Assembly: GCF_000368865.1 (NCBI RefSeq)
Contig: NZ_KB849726.1
Location: 727,166 to 791,165 of the forward strand
Length of the DNA stretch: 64,000 nucleotides
Source: Acinetobacter bouvetii DSM 14964 = CIP 107468
GTDB lineage: Bacteria > Pseudomonadota > Gammaproteobacteria > Pseudomonadales > Moraxellaceae
Direction of reading: 5' to 3'
Shown: one piece after another, positions 7,444-16,526 of the stretch
How the letters are laid out: each line of letters opens with the position of its first letter
Numbering within the stretch: the stretch's first letter is position 1
The notes under the pieces: model-generated
The model's database searches: none
Told to the model about the DNA's origin: nothing
What the model saw: only the letters and a program-made list of their open reading frames with translations
Translations under genes and position numbers: made by a program

Positions 7444-10053
7444 ATGAATATTGCAGCAAACCCTGTGGTCGAAGCAGACCAAACTGTTTATCTAAAAGAT
7501 TATCAAAAACCGTCTTTTCTGGTTGATTCGATTGAGCTGGATATTCAAGCTTTTGATGACCGCACTCAGGTAAATGCAAAATTGGTCATGCAGCGTCAGG
7601 CTGCAGGTGATTTGATTCTGCTGGGCCGGGATCTGGAGTTGAAGTCTATTGCAGTCAATGGAAGGGTTCTTTCAGAAACTGAGTATTCCTTAGATGCCGA
7701 ACAGCTGGTGATTGCCAATGCGCCAGATCAGGCCGTGATTGAAACGCAGGTCATTATTCACCCCGAATCCAATACCCAGCTGGAAGGCTTATACAAAGCC
7801 AGCAGTGATTTGTTTGTTACGCAAAATGAGCCTGAAGGTTTCCGTAAAATTACGTTCTATCCTGACCGCCCAGATGTACTGTCTGTGTTCACAACGCGTG
7901 TAGAAGCCGATAAAAAATTCCCTGTGCTTTTGGCCAACGGCAACCTGATTGAAGCCGGTGAAGCGGGCGAAGGCCGCCACTATACGGTTTGGCAGGATCC
8001 AACAAAGAAACCCAGCTATTTATTTGCCTGCGTGATCGGCGATTTGGCCGTGATGAAAGATCATTATGTGACTTCGGAAGGCCGCAATGTCGCTTTAGAA
8101 ATTTACGCCGAAGAAAAAGATATTCCAAAATGCCGCATTGCAATGGATGCGTTGAAGCACTCGATGCAATGGGATGAAGAGCACTATGGCCGCGCTTATG
8201 ATCTAGACAATTACATGATTGTGGCGACCAGCGCATTCAATATGGGCGCAATGGAAAATAAAGGCCTGAACATTTTTAATACTTCCTGTGTGCTAGCTGA
8301 TGAAGAATACACCACAGATGCCGCAATCATGCGCGTGCAGTCGGTGATTGCGCACGAATACTTCCATAACTGGACAGGCAACCGCATTACCTGCCGCGAC
8401 TGGTTCCAGCTGTGCCTTAAAGAGGGCCTGACGGTTTTCCGCGACCAGTCTTTCTCAGAAGATTTGCAGTCGGCGGCGGTACAGCGTATTGATGATGTTG
8501 CTGTGCTGAAAGCGCATCAGTTTCCAGAAGATTCAGGCCCGCTTTCACATCCGCCGCGGCCAGACCATTTTGTCGAAATCAACAATTTTTATACAGCAAC
8601 AGTCTATGAAAAAGGCGCAGAAATTAACCGCATGATGTCGACTTTGCTCGGCAAAGAAAAATTTAGACTGGGGACTGATGAATACTTTAAGCGTCATGAC
8701 GGCCAGGCGGTTACGGTAGAAGACTGGGTGGCTGCTCTGACAGCAGGCTCAGGCGTAGACCTTGCAAGCTTCCTGATCTGGTATAACCAGCCGGGCACGC
8801 CAAAACTTGAGGCGCAAGGTGAATATGATGCAGCAGCTCAAACTTACCGTTTAAGCTTCAAGCAAAGTTTAAGAGCGCATCCGAAATATCCGAACTTGAA
8901 AGCTGTGCCAATTCCTGTCGCTTTGGCGCTGTTCAATGCCGAAACTGGCGAGCAGCTGACGCTGAACGCTGAAGAGCTGTTTGAAAATAGCGTGAAAGAT
9001 GGTGTGTATCTCTTCGATCAAGATCAGGCCGAGATTGAATTTACCGGTGTGACTGTGAAACCGGTTGTTTCATTGCTGCGCAATTTCTCTGCGCCAGTGA
9101 ATCTGGATTTCAATTATTCAGATGATGAGCTTGCATTTCTCATGCAGTATGAAACCAATGGCTTTAACCAATGGCAGGCCGCGCAGACATTGCTGGACCG
9201 TATTCTGCTGAATGACCATGCCGCTGAAATTTATATTCAGGCCATGAAAAATACCGTGCCTGACTTAATTCAAAAAGATCCATTATTGGCATCGCGTATC
9301 TTTGATGTGCCTTCAGAAGGTTATTTGGGCAGCCGCATTGATGAAAACTACAATCCGGCAGTGATTCAAGAAAAGCGCAATGCCTTGCTGGAACTGCTGG
9401 CGCGTGAATTTGGTTCATTCTGCAAAGAAACTTATTTAGAACTTGATCCTGATACTCAGAAAGAATTTTCTCAGGCAATGGGCGTGCGCGCGCTGAAAAA
9501 TATCATGCTGAGCATGATGGCGCGTCAAGGCGATACAGAGGCATTTGACCTGGCTCATCAGCAGTATCAATTGACTGGCAATATGTCTGAGCGCTTAGGC
9601 GCATTGCGCGTATTGGTGTGGAATGATGCGCCGCAGGCAAAAGAGACTTTGGCAGACTTTTACGACCGCTTTAAAGATGAAGCGCTGTCTTTGGACCAAT
9701 GGTTTATGGTGCAGGCCGCGCATCCAAAAGCTACGGCAGCAACATTAGCATATCTGACTGCGCATGCAGACTATGATTTGGGTGTGCCAAACCGCATCCG
9801 TTCAGTCAGTGGCGGTTTAAATGCCAATCCTGTGAATACCTGGAGCTTTGGCGTCCAGCACTTTATTAATTTGGCGAAATATTTAGACGAAAAAAATCCG
9901 ATTGTCGGATCGCGCCTGCTGCAGGCATTGTCACGCTGGTATACCTTGGCAGAACCGCAGCGCAGCGCAGTAAAAGCGGAACTTGAGGCGCTTAAACCGC
10001 AAGTGAAATCTAAAAACGTTTCTGAAACTTTAAACAGCATGCTCAACGTCTAA
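7444..10053 (+). CDS. pepN: Aminopeptidase N (M1 family)
   Basis: A cytoplasmic zinc aminopeptidase of 869 residues, matching the E. coli type length of about 870, which removes N-terminal residues from peptides. The substrate-binding motif GAMENKGLNIFN lies near residue 267. The zinc site HEYFHNWTGNR is near residue 303, with the downstream glutamate in LKEGLTVFRDQ. The C-terminal half is the helical M1 domain seen in proteobacterial PepN. AGGA lies six bases before the ATG, and a strong terminator follows, so it is a single-gene unit. Confidence 0.97.
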   Translation: MNIAANPVVEADQTVYLKDYQKPSFLVDSIELDIQAFDDRTQVNAKLVMQRQAAGDLILLGRDLELKSIAVNGRVLSETEYSLDAEQLVIANAPDQAVIETQVIIHPESNTQLEGLYKASSDLFVTQNEPEGFRKITFYPDRPDVLSVFTTRVEADKKFPVLLANGNLIEAGEAGEGRHYTVWQDPTKKPSYLFACVIGDLAVMKDHYVTSEGRNVALEIYAEEKDIPKCRIAMDALKHSMQWDEEHYGRAYDLDNYMIVATSAFNMGAMENKGLNIFNTSCVLADEEYTTDAAIMRVQSVIAHEYFHNWTGNRITCRDWFQLCLKEGLTVFRDQSFSEDLQSAAVQRIDDVAVLKAHQFPEDSGPLSHPPRPDHFVEINNFYTATVYEKGAEINRMMSTLLGKEKFRLGTDEYFKRHDGQAVTVEDWVAALTAGSGVDLASFLIWYNQPGTPKLEAQGEYDAAAQTYRLSFKQSLRAHPKYPNLKAVPIPVALALFNAETGEQLTLNAEELFENSVKDGVYLFDQDQAEIEFTGVTVKPVVSLLRNFSAPVNLDFNYSDDELAFLMQYETNGFNQWQAAQTLLDRILLNDHAAEIYIQAMKNTVPDLIQKDPLLASRIFDVPSEGYLGSRIDENYNPAVIQEKRNALLELLAREFGSFCKETYLELDPDTQKEFSQAMGVRALKNIMLSMMARQGDTEAFDLAHQQYQLTGNMSERLGALRVLVWNDAPQAKETLADFYDRFKDEALSLDQWFMVQAAHPKATAATLAYLTAHADYDLGVPNRIRSVSGGLNANPVNTWSFGVQHFINLAKYLDEKNPIVGSRLLQALSRWYTLAEPQRSAVKAELEALKPQVKSKNVSETLNSMLNV

Positions 10054-10070
10054 GCTGTTTATGCAAAAAA

Positions 10071-10110
10071 AGCCCTTCACCATAAAACAGGCTGAAGGGC
10101 TTTTTTATTT
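10071..10110 (+). terminator. Terminator of pepN
   Basis: Arms AGCCCTTCA and TGAAGGGCT with a loop of about 13 bases, followed by a T-rich tail. Confidence 0.9.
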
Positions 10111-10365
10111 GATGATGTCCGCCGCATCTGAGGATTCGATTTGGCCATGCATACGGACGCTGAGCCTTTGCTGCAATCGGTTTAAGCGCCGGAAGTGTTA
10201 ATCACAACTAACGAAATAATCCTAAATTATGTGAAAAGTGTTAAATAAATCACAGAAATGGAGTAAAATCATTGCTCCGGTTTTTAATTATTTAGATTAT
10301 TAACAGATAGGCTGATTGATGCATGGTGTGCAGCAGGCAGCCCATGTTATTAAGCTGAGGCAGTC

Positions 10366-10581
10366 ATGTTAGTTAAAGTTGAAGATGGTTTTTATTTAAA
10401 CTCTCAACATATTATAGCAGTTCGAATTTCTAAAAGTGCGCAAGATGGCGCATTTATCGTGGCTGTCGAATACACGCCAAATAGCGCGCAGCATACGGGA
10501 CTCTATGAAAAGCATTTTACGAATGGCATAGAGGCGGAAGTATATCTGCAAAATTTGCACCAAACGATCAGCAAATCATAA
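10366..10581 (+). CDS. Small conserved-looking protein, unknown (71 aa)
   Basis: A 71-residue protein beginning MLVKVEDGFYLNSQHIIAVR. Alternating hydrophobic residues suggest an all-beta N-terminal half and a short C-terminal helix. GAGG lies about eight bases before the ATG and a clear terminator follows at 10597, both supporting a real gene. No family recognised. Confidence 0.7.
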   Translation: MLVKVEDGFYLNSQHIIAVRISKSAQDGAFIVAVEYTPNSAQHTGLYEKHFTNGIEAEVYLQNLHQTISKS

Positions 10582-10596
10582 CTGCACGGCAGTTTA

Positions 10597-10619
10597 AATC
10601 CCTCAGCAGAGGGATTTTT
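10597..10619 (+). terminator. Terminator of the 71-residue gene
   Basis: Arms AATCCCTC and GAGGGATT with an AGCA loop, followed by TTT. Confidence 0.85.
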
Positions 10620-10697
10620 GCTTTCAGCGCTGCGAATAGCTCGAGTATTCAAGAAAATTCGGGTAGATTGGAAAAATAACAAAAACAGGATTAAAAA

Positions 10698-11147
10698 ATG
10701 CTGGATTCAGATGTTGAATATGCTGGATTTTGGTCGCGTGTCGGCGCTTCACTGATTGATACAGTCATTGTGCTGACAGCAACATATCCTTTGCTGTGGC
10801 TGGTTTACCGTGGAGATTGGGACCGTATTTTTGCTACGGGCCTGTCAGAGCAGCCGCAAATGCTGTGGATGGATATTTTTATCAATTATGTTTTGCCTTT
10901 TGCCTATACGGTTGCAGTTTGGCTGCTGTGGTCAGCATCGCCGGGCAAAATTCTGATGGGAATGAAAATTGTTGATGCTCAGACCGGCAAGGATATTAAT
11001 CTTAAGCAGTCGATTATCCGCTATATCGGGTATTTTCCCGCGATGATGGTTTTTATGATCGGCATTTTCTGGATTGCCTTTGATAAAAGAAAGCAGGGCT
11101 GGCATGACAAAATGGCCAATACGGTTGTCATCCGCAGCAGTGAGTAG
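10698..11147 (+). CDS. RDD family inner-membrane protein
   Basis: A 149-residue membrane protein. The RDD signature is visible as GFWSRVGASLIDTVIV (Arg and Asp in the first membrane segment), a second pair of hydrophobic segments, and SPGKILMGMKIVDAQTGK before the last one. RDD proteins are small multi-pass proteins, often proposed to be transporters or accessory factors; some act in sodium or proton exchange. AGGA lies six bases before the ATG. A longer RDD protein with a GYF2 domain occurs at 54966-55739 in this window. The specific substrate is unknown. Confidence 0.85.
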   Translation: MLDSDVEYAGFWSRVGASLIDTVIVLTATYPLLWLVYRGDWDRIFATGLSEQPQMLWMDIFINYVLPFAYTVAVWLLWSASPGKILMGMKIVDAQTGKDINLKQSIIRYIGYFPAMMVFMIGIFWIAFDKRKQGWHDKMANTVVIRSSE

Positions 11148-11164
11148 CATGGCGGCGCTATAAA

Positions 11165-11190
11165 AAAATCCCTCCAGAGAGGGATTTTTA
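11165..11190. terminator. Bidirectional terminator between the RDD gene and uspA paralogue
   Basis: Arms AAATCCCTC and GAGGGATTT around a CAGA loop, with A and T runs on both flanks serving the convergent genes. Confidence 0.85.
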
Positions 11191-11202
11191 GCATTCAAGC
11201 CA

Positions 11203-11649
11203 TTAGATTTTGACAATCAAGACAGGAATAGGGGATTGAGTCAGCACATTTTGCGCGACGCTTCCCAGCATCATCTTTTTGATGCCTGTACGGCCATGTG
11301 AACCCATAATAATGAGATCGGCGCTGACTTCATCTGCAATTTGAATAATGCCTTCAGATGGAGAAACTCCATGAATCAGTTTGACATCGACTTCAATGTT
11401 ATCACGGACAAAGGATTGCTTGATTTCTTCTAAGCGCTCTTTGGCGGTTTTTTCAGCCTGCATAAAATAGTCGGTGATCGCTGGAGCGACTTTGTAAAAG
11501 TCGACGCCTACAAAAGGGTCTACCGCAATAACACTCATAATCGTGACTTGGCTATTCAAAGATTTCGCTAAAGCCAAAGCTTGTTCTACGGCAGCGTAGG
11601 AAATTGGAGATTCATCTATAGGGACAAGAATATGCTGATAAGTTGTCAT
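11203..11649 (-). CDS. Universal stress protein, UspA family (paralogue 1)
   Basis: A 148-residue single-domain Usp protein starting MTTYQHILVPIDESPIS. The ATP-binding signature G-x2-G-x9-G-S is present as GSHGRTGIKKMMLGS near residue 117, so it probably belongs to the nucleotide-binding group. GAGGAG lies five bases before the ATG. It sits downstream of a second usp gene in tandem, separated by a terminator, so the two are probably transcribed separately. The role, survival under stress or stationary phase, is known from the family only. Confidence 0.92.
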   Translation of the reverse strand: MTTYQHILVPIDESPISYAAVEQALALAKSLNSQVTIMSVIAVDPFVGVDFYKVAPAITDYFMQAEKTAKERLEEIKQSFVRDNIEVDVKLIHGVSPSEGIIQIADEVSADLIIMGSHGRTGIKKMMLGSVAQNVLTQSPIPVLIVKI

Positions 11650-11717
11650 GCGCTGCTCCTCATGATTTAAGTTTTAAGCTTTTTGGTAATTTTTAGAGAT
11701 AATTTTTTGCATAGCAA

Positions 11718-11740
11718 AAGCCCGCCAAAAAGGCGGGCTA
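11718..11740 (-). terminator. Terminator between the two usp genes
   Basis: On the minus strand, arms AGCCCGCC and GGCGGGCT with a five-base T loop, followed by TTTTG. Confidence 0.85.
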
Positions 11741-11746
11741 AGATCA

Positions 11747-12190
11747 TTAAGACTTAATGATCAGGACAGGCAATTCGGTATTGCGCAGCACGTCTTGTGC
11801 AAAACTGCCAAGCAGCATTTTTTGGAAGCCTTTACGGCCATGCGAACCCATCACAATTAAATCGGCTTTAAGTTCAGATGCCGTTTCTGCAATGCCTTCA
11901 GCAGATACTTGGCCTTTAATGATTTGAGTTTCAGCATCAACGCCTTCAGCCTTTGCGATTTCCAGCGCATCCGCGAGTGATTTCGTTGCATTTTCATGCG
12001 CCTGCACAAAATATTCTTTCATAATGGCAGAAGAATAATAGAAATCTGCATCAGTAAATGGGTCTTCAGCCACCAAACTGATTAAAGTCAGTTTGCTGTT
12101 AAAGGCTTTCGCAATTTGAGCTGCTGTTTTGACTGCAGAAAAAGAGATTTGAGAACCGTCAACTGGCACTAAAATTTGATTATATGACAT
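11747..12190 (-). CDS. Universal stress protein, UspA family (paralogue 2)
   Basis: A 147-residue Usp protein clearly paralogous to its downstream neighbour, sharing the layout MxxxQxILVPVD, DPFTDADFYY and the nucleotide-binding GSHGRKGFQKMLLGS. The insertion with YYSSAIMKEYFVQAHENA parallels FYKVAPAITDYFMQA in paralogue 1, pointing to tandem duplication. GGAG lies eight bases before the ATG. The 264 bases upstream are AT-rich and show no gene. Confidence 0.92.
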   Translation of the reverse strand: MSYNQILVPVDGSQISFSAVKTAAQIAKAFNSKLTLISLVAEDPFTDADFYYSSAIMKEYFVQAHENATKSLADALEIAKAEGVDAETQIIKGQVSAEGIAETASELKADLIVMGSHGRKGFQKMLLGSFAQDVLRNTELPVLIIKS

Positions 12191-12454
12191 GGGAGAAGCT
12201 CCAAAGATATTGTTATGACCTTATGCTTAATTGATAGCATATTGTGTGGCAGGGTTCAATTTAATATTCTGAAAAATATTGTAAATTCATTAAATTAGAA
12301 TTCTATTTTGGATGGAAATGCCAAAAAACCGTCAAATAAAACTGACTGCGGTGATTGGTTTTCAATAAGTTTTTCATGAAAACAAAGACTTGTATTTTTT
12401 AGCTGATTCAGGCTAATTGCATATTAAAATCGATTTATTTTTGAGGACGGGCTG

Positions 12455-13450
12455 ATGCATTCAAAAATTGTGATGGCGCTGTTTAGCAGCAGTTTAATGC
12501 TGAATTTAACAGCATGCCAAAACACCCAAAGCGGTACAAAATTCATTGCCGGTGTTTTTAATGCATCCACCAATATTCAGAAAAAATTTATCGATAAGCA
12601 TGCTCCGAAAGATGTGCGGGTCTACAACAATATTCAGTATATGGCTAATCCGAATTTGCATATGGACGTATACCAGCCTGAATATATTGCAGAAATTGGC
12701 GCACGTCCAACCGTGGTATGGATTCATGGCGGCGGCTGGATTTCCGGTTCAAAAGAGCATGCAAGAGGATATTTTAAACTTTTAGCATCAAAGGGTTACA
12801 ATGTTGTCGCTGTTGAATATCAGTTTGCGCCCGATGCGGTTTATCCAACTCAGCTGCATCAAATTAATCAGGCTTTATCTTATCTTCAAATGAATGCTGC
12901 TCAATATCATGTTGATGCCAGTAAGCTGTATTTGGCAGGCGATTCAGCAGGCGCCAATATGGCCAGCCATTATGCGGCTTTTGTTTCGAATCCTGACTAT
13001 GCTCAATCACAGAATTTTCAGCCAGCAATCACGAGAAAACAGCTGCAGGGCTTGATTTTGCATTGCGGCATTTATGATTTAAATCATTTTGTAGAGACGG
13101 CGCCAGATGAAATTCGATTGCTGGAATGGGGCATTAATAATTTAGTGCAGGCGTATACGGGCGAACGTAAAAATGATGCGGAATTTTTATCTAGCATATC
13201 TCCGCGTCAGCATGTTAATCAGAATTATCCGCCTGTATTTATCAGCGGGGGAAATAAAGACTTTTTAACCGCCTCGCAATCGCTGCCCTTTGTTGCAACG
13301 CTGAAAGCCAATCAAGTGCCGGTTACCGAAGCTTTTTATCCGGACTCGAAAGAACTGCTGGTGCATGAGTATCAATTCATGCTGGGCAAAAAAGCCAGCC
13401 AGCAAACGTTTGATAGGACCGTTGAATTTTTAAATCAGCTGACGCCGTAA
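12455..13450 (+). CDS. Alpha/beta hydrolase lipoprotein (HGGG-type esterase)
   Basis: A 331-residue esterase of the hormone-sensitive-lipase-like or BD-FAE group. A lipoprotein signal peptide ends in the lipobox LTAC (about residues 18-21), so it is probably membrane anchored. The oxyanion motif is WIHGGGWISGS (about 90), the nucleophile serine lies in AGDSAGAN (about 167), the acid is probably the aspartate in GGNKDF and the base histidine is in LLVHEYQF. GAGGA is six bases before the ATG. The natural substrate is unknown; the family acts on small acyl esters. Confidence 0.85.
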   Translation: MHSKIVMALFSSSLMLNLTACQNTQSGTKFIAGVFNASTNIQKKFIDKHAPKDVRVYNNIQYMANPNLHMDVYQPEYIAEIGARPTVVWIHGGGWISGSKEHARGYFKLLASKGYNVVAVEYQFAPDAVYPTQLHQINQALSYLQMNAAQYHVDASKLYLAGDSAGANMASHYAAFVSNPDYAQSQNFQPAITRKQLQGLILHCGIYDLNHFVETAPDEIRLLEWGINNLVQAYTGERKNDAEFLSSISPRQHVNQNYPPVFISGGNKDFLTASQSLPFVATLKANQVPVTEAFYPDSKELLVHEYQFMLGKKASQQTFDRTVEFLNQLTP

Positions 13451-13472
13451 TTGGCAGATAAGCAAGATGCGC

Positions 13473-13519
13473 TTGCATAAATTCTATAAATGCGTAACAT
13501 ACCTACCAGATGGTATGTT
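13473..13519 (+). promoter_or_regulatory. Promoter and TetR-type operator of the smr-tetR operon
   Basis: A -35 box TTGCAT (13473-13478), a 16-base spacer and a -10 box TAACAT (13495-13500). Perfect eight-base arms AACATACC (13496-13503) and GGTATGTT (13512-13519), eight bases apart, overlap the -10 box and the start of transcription. This is the classic position and form of a TetR operator. Binding by the cotranscribed TetR is inferred. Confidence 0.75.
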
Positions 13520-13536
13520 TGTTTGGTGGAAGGTTT

Positions 13537-13881
13537 ATGAATTCTGTGTACATGGCTTATGGCATGCTGGCTTTGGCCATTATTTCGGAAGTCACAGGCT
13601 CAACATTTTTAGTAAAGTCCGAAGGCTTTAGCAAAATAGGGCCTTCAATCGTGGTGGTGATTACATTTTGCATAGCCTTTTATTTGCTGTCTCAGGTCAT
13701 TAAAGTGATTCCTCTGGGCATTGCCTATGCAATTTGGGCGGGTGTCGGCATTGTGCTGACAGCGCTCATTGGCTACTTTGTTTTCCGTCAAAGTCTGGAT
13801 GCGGCCGCGCTGATTGGCATTGGCTTAATTGTCTCTGGGGTTATGGTCATTAATCTTTTTTCAAATGCAGCAGGCCACTAA
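13537..13881 (+). CDS. Small multidrug resistance (SMR) efflux protein
   Basis: A 114-residue proton-coupled exporter of the EmrE/SugE superfamily with four transmembrane helices. The essential membrane glutamate is Glu18, in AIISEVTGSTFLVKSEGF. AIWAGVGIVLTALIGYFVF matches the third-helix core of EmrE-like proteins. The start is the ATG at 13537, with GGAAGG just upstream, rather than the ATG at 13510, which lies inside the operator. Its stop overlaps the start of tetR by one base. Likely substrates are quaternary ammonium-type cations, by family; spermidine or guanidinium export are alternatives. Confidence 0.9.
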   Translation: MNSVYMAYGMLALAIISEVTGSTFLVKSEGFSKIGPSIVVVITFCIAFYLLSQVIKVIPLGIAYAIWAGVGIVLTALIGYFVFRQSLDAAALIGIGLIVSGVMVINLFSNAAGH

Positions 13882-14441
13882 TGGAAAATGCCCATCAGCG
13901 TAAAAAGGCGCCTGAATTAATCCGTCACAAAATTTTGGAACATGCGATTCAGTTGGCCTCTGAAAAGGGGGTAGCCGGTGTGTCTATTCAGGCGGTTGCT
14001 GATCTGGCTGGCGTAACCAAAGGCGGGGTGTTTCACCATTTTTCCAATAAGCAAAAATTGCTGGATGCGATGGTGCATGAAGTTTTGCTTCGGCTGGATC
14101 AAGCCATAGATGCATACATGCAGAATGACCCGGAAGCTATCGGCAGCTTTACCCGGGCATATATTTATTTCACGCTGCAGGATGACCATTCAGGGATCGG
14201 CGCGCTCTGGTCTGCTATATCCATGACCATGCTGACAGATCATGCCTTTAACACGAATTGGCTGCAGTGGCTGCATGGGCGCTTGGCGCGCCATCAGCAG
14301 ACAGACAGCGGCATGGAGCTTCAAATATTGCGTTATGCTGCGGATGGGGTGTGGCTGAACGTTTTTGCCTGTTCAGAAAGCACGCAGGAGATGCTGCGCA
14401 TGCGGCAAGAGCTGCTGCACCGCACTTATATGAAACAGTAA
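13881..14441 (+). CDS. TetR family repressor, translationally coupled to the SMR pump
   Basis: A 186-residue TetR regulator. The N-terminal helix-turn-helix covers about 30-60, VSIQAVADLAGVTKGGVFHH, followed by FSNKQKLLDAM, with a helical ligand domain after it. The TAATG overlap with smr shows a two-gene operon. The palindrome at 13496-13519 is the obvious autoregulatory site, so the operon should be induced by a pump substrate. A terminator follows directly. Confidence 0.92.
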   Translation: MENAHQRKKAPELIRHKILEHAIQLASEKGVAGVSIQAVADLAGVTKGGVFHHFSNKQKLLDAMVHEVLLRLDQAIDAYMQNDPEAIGSFTRAYIYFTLQDDHSGIGALWSAISMTMLTDHAFNTNWLQWLHGRLARHQQTDSGMELQILRYAADGVWLNVFACSESTQEMLRMRQELLHRTYMKQ

Positions 14442-14448
14442 AATAAAA

Positions 14449-14476
14449 AAGCATCGCTTAGCGATGCTTTTTTATT
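14449..14476. terminator. Bidirectional terminator between tetR and benE
   Basis: Arms AGCATCGCT and AGCGATGCT with a TTTTTT tail; A run on the other flank serves benE. Confidence 0.9.
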
Positions 14477-14501
14477 TTAAGCTTTGCGGATTGACTGCGG
14501 T

Positions 14502-15668
14502 TTATTTCTTGAATTTTAAAATGTAATGTACGGCAAAGCCGAAAATCAATCCCCAGAATGCGGCGCCAATCCCAAAAAATTGAATGCCTGATGCGCTGAA
14601 TAAGAAGGTAAGCAGCGCGGCTTCACGTTCAGACGGTTCATGAAAAGCAATGGCAATGTTGTGGCTGATGGTTCCCAGCAGTGCAATGCCCGCCAGCGCT
14701 GTAATAAAAACAGCGGGAAAAGACATTAAAAAGCTGGTGAGTGTCGCCGCGAAGATGCCCATGACAATATAAAAAAAACCGCAGCTCATGCCGGCTATAT
14801 AGCGTTTAGCCGGATCGGGGTGCACTTGGTCATCCAGGCTGATGGCCGCGCTGATGGCCGCAATGTTGACGCTATAGCTGCCAAAAGGGGAAAAGATGGC
14901 CTGCGCCGTACCTGTCCAGCCGATCAACTGATTCACATTGGGCTGATAGCCATAGCTTTTGATCATTGCGAGGCCCGGCAGATACTGTGACGCCATGTTA
15001 ATAACGAATAAAGGCAAAGCCAGTCCCAAAATGGCTGAACTGCTGAAGACAGGAGAGACCCAAACCGGTTTTGCCATGGCGATTTGAATGGCCGGCATGC
15101 TGAATTTTAAAAATAATGGACACAGCGCAATACCTGCGATTACGGTAATAACAATGCTGTAGCGTGGCCAAAAGCGTTTTGACAGAATATAGGCTGCCAG
15201 CAATGAAAGAATAAAGGCCCATTCATTTTGCATGCTAGCAAATAAGGAAATGCCGAATTTCAGCAGTACACCCGCCAGCATGGCGCTGGTTAGACTTTGC
15301 GGGATGTAAGACAGAACTCTTTGGAAAATGCCTAAAAAGCCTAGCGCTGCCGTTAATACGCCGCAAACGAAAAATGCGCCAATTGCTTCATTCAGGCTGT
15401 AGCCGCTGCCAGTCGCCAAAATTAAAGCCAGCCCTGCGGTAGACCATGAGGTTGCCACTGGGTATTTAAATTTCCACGATAAAAGTAAGCCGCTTAAGCC
15501 TATGGCTAAGCCGAGCGCCCAAAACCAGGAGGTAATCTGTTCAATGGAAGCGCCTAAGGTCTGTGCGGCTTCAACCACCAAAACTGCAGAAACACTGATA
15601 CCGACCAGAAAGGTAATAAAACCTGCAAAGACTGCAGGCACAGAAAAGTCATTGAGAATTTTTTGCAT
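14502..15668 (-). CDS. benE: BenE family benzoate/aromatic acid transporter
   Basis: A 388-residue polytopic inner-membrane protein of BenE length, with about 12 hydrophobic segments. Recognisable stretches are FAGFITFLVGISVSAVLVV at the N-terminus, KYPVATSWSTAGLALI, and FSPFGSYSVNIAAISAAI in the middle, which match the BenE/NAT-related transporter pattern. The family imports benzoate with protons. No catabolic ben or cat gene is nearby, so this may be an orphan paralogue with another aromatic acid as substrate. The ribosome binding site is weak. Confidence 0.85.
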   Translation of the reverse strand: MQKILNDFSVPAVFAGFITFLVGISVSAVLVVEAAQTLGASIEQITSWFWALGLAIGLSGLLLSWKFKYPVATSWSTAGLALILATGSGYSLNEAIGAFFVCGVLTAALGFLGIFQRVLSYIPQSLTSAMLAGVLLKFGISLFASMQNEWAFILSLLAAYILSKRFWPRYSIVITVIAGIALCPLFLKFSMPAIQIAMAKPVWVSPVFSSSAILGLALPLFVINMASQYLPGLAMIKSYGYQPNVNQLIGWTGTAQAIFSPFGSYSVNIAAISAAISLDDQVHPDPAKRYIAGMSCGFFYIVMGIFAATLTSFLMSFPAVFITALAGIALLGTISHNIAIAFHEPSEREAALLTFLFSASGIQFFGIGAAFWGLIFGFAVHYILKFKK

Positions 15669-15806
15669 AATCCATTGCTGCTGAAGCGCCTACTATTGGT
15701 TGAAAAGCGTAATAATCATACGCGATTCATATTTTTGCTGAAAGGCTGAAAGATTATTCCGGCGCTTATATTAATTGAGTATTTCTATAAAAACAGAATC
15801 ATTGAT

Positions 15807-16457
15807 TTAGAGAGAAGATGTTGCAAGCTTTAACCCAAAACCGCAAAACAGCAATCCGACGGAAGCGACACAGCATGCGGTCAGTTTCAAGCGGTTGCTG
15901 AAGTAAGACGCGAGTTTGGCGCCAGAAAAAATCAGCACGGTTAAATAACTCATGCTGATGATTTGCAGCACAATGGCTAAAGCCGTAAAGGTGAGCGCTG
16001 GATATGGATAAGCCGGGTCTACAAACTGCACAAAGAATGACAAGTAAAATAAAATCGCTTTAGGATTTAAAATACTGATAGTGAGCGCGGTACGGAATGG
16101 GTGCAGCTGTTCCAGAGATTCCTGCTTCTGCAAAAGCTGCTCAGGCGCGGCAGTGGCCGTCCATGTTTTATAGGATGCCAGCAGCAGTTTAATGCCCAGA
16201 TAGCTTAAATAGGCCGCGCCAATCACTTTCAGCAGAATAAACAGCCATGGAAATGCGTGCAGCAATGAGGCCGCGCCCAGCGCTGTCAAAATGATCAGAA
16301 TCATATCGCCAGTATAGACGCCAAAAGCGCTTATATAGCCTGCCTTAATGCCATAGCGTGAGGCAATCGTCATGACATAAATTGAGTTTGGGCCTGGCAG
16401 CAGCACAATTAAAATTGTCCCAATAATATAGGTGGTTAAATCGGTGATGCCGAACAC
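15807..16457 (-). CDS. leuE: LysE/RhtB family amino acid exporter, LeuE-like
   Basis: A 216-residue membrane protein of about six helices, resembling E. coli LeuE along its length: LLPGPNSIYVM near the start, SAFGVYTGDMILI, LKVIGAAYLSYLGIKLL, and SILNPKAILFYLSFFVQFVD near residue 130. The family exports leucine and related amino acids. The start is GTG at 16457; an out-of-frame ATG lies 13 bases upstream. The gene begins directly after the tal terminator, with a possible -10 box inside the terminator loop. Confidence 0.82.
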   Translation of the reverse strand: MFGITDLTTYIIGTILIVLLPGPNSIYVMTIASRYGIKAGYISAFGVYTGDMILIILTALGAASLLHAFPWLFILLKVIGAAYLSYLGIKLLLASYKTWTATAAPEQLLQKQESLEQLHPFRTALTISILNPKAILFYLSFFVQFVDPAYPYPALTFTALAIVLQIISMSYLTVLIFSGAKLASYFSNRLKLTACCVASVGLLFCGFGLKLATSSL

Positions 16458-16474
16458 GCCAAACTCGCATAAAA

Positions 16475-16506
16475 AAGCTGATGGGGCATTATAGCCGCAT
16501 CAGCTT
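16475..16506 (-). terminator. Terminator of tal, with a -10-like box in its loop
   Basis: On the minus strand, arms AAGCTGATG and CATCAGCTT, then TTTTTT. The loop contains TATAAT (16488-16493), about 30 bases before the leuE GTG. Confidence 0.8.
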
Positions 16507-16526
16507 ATAGAAAAAGATGAAATTTA

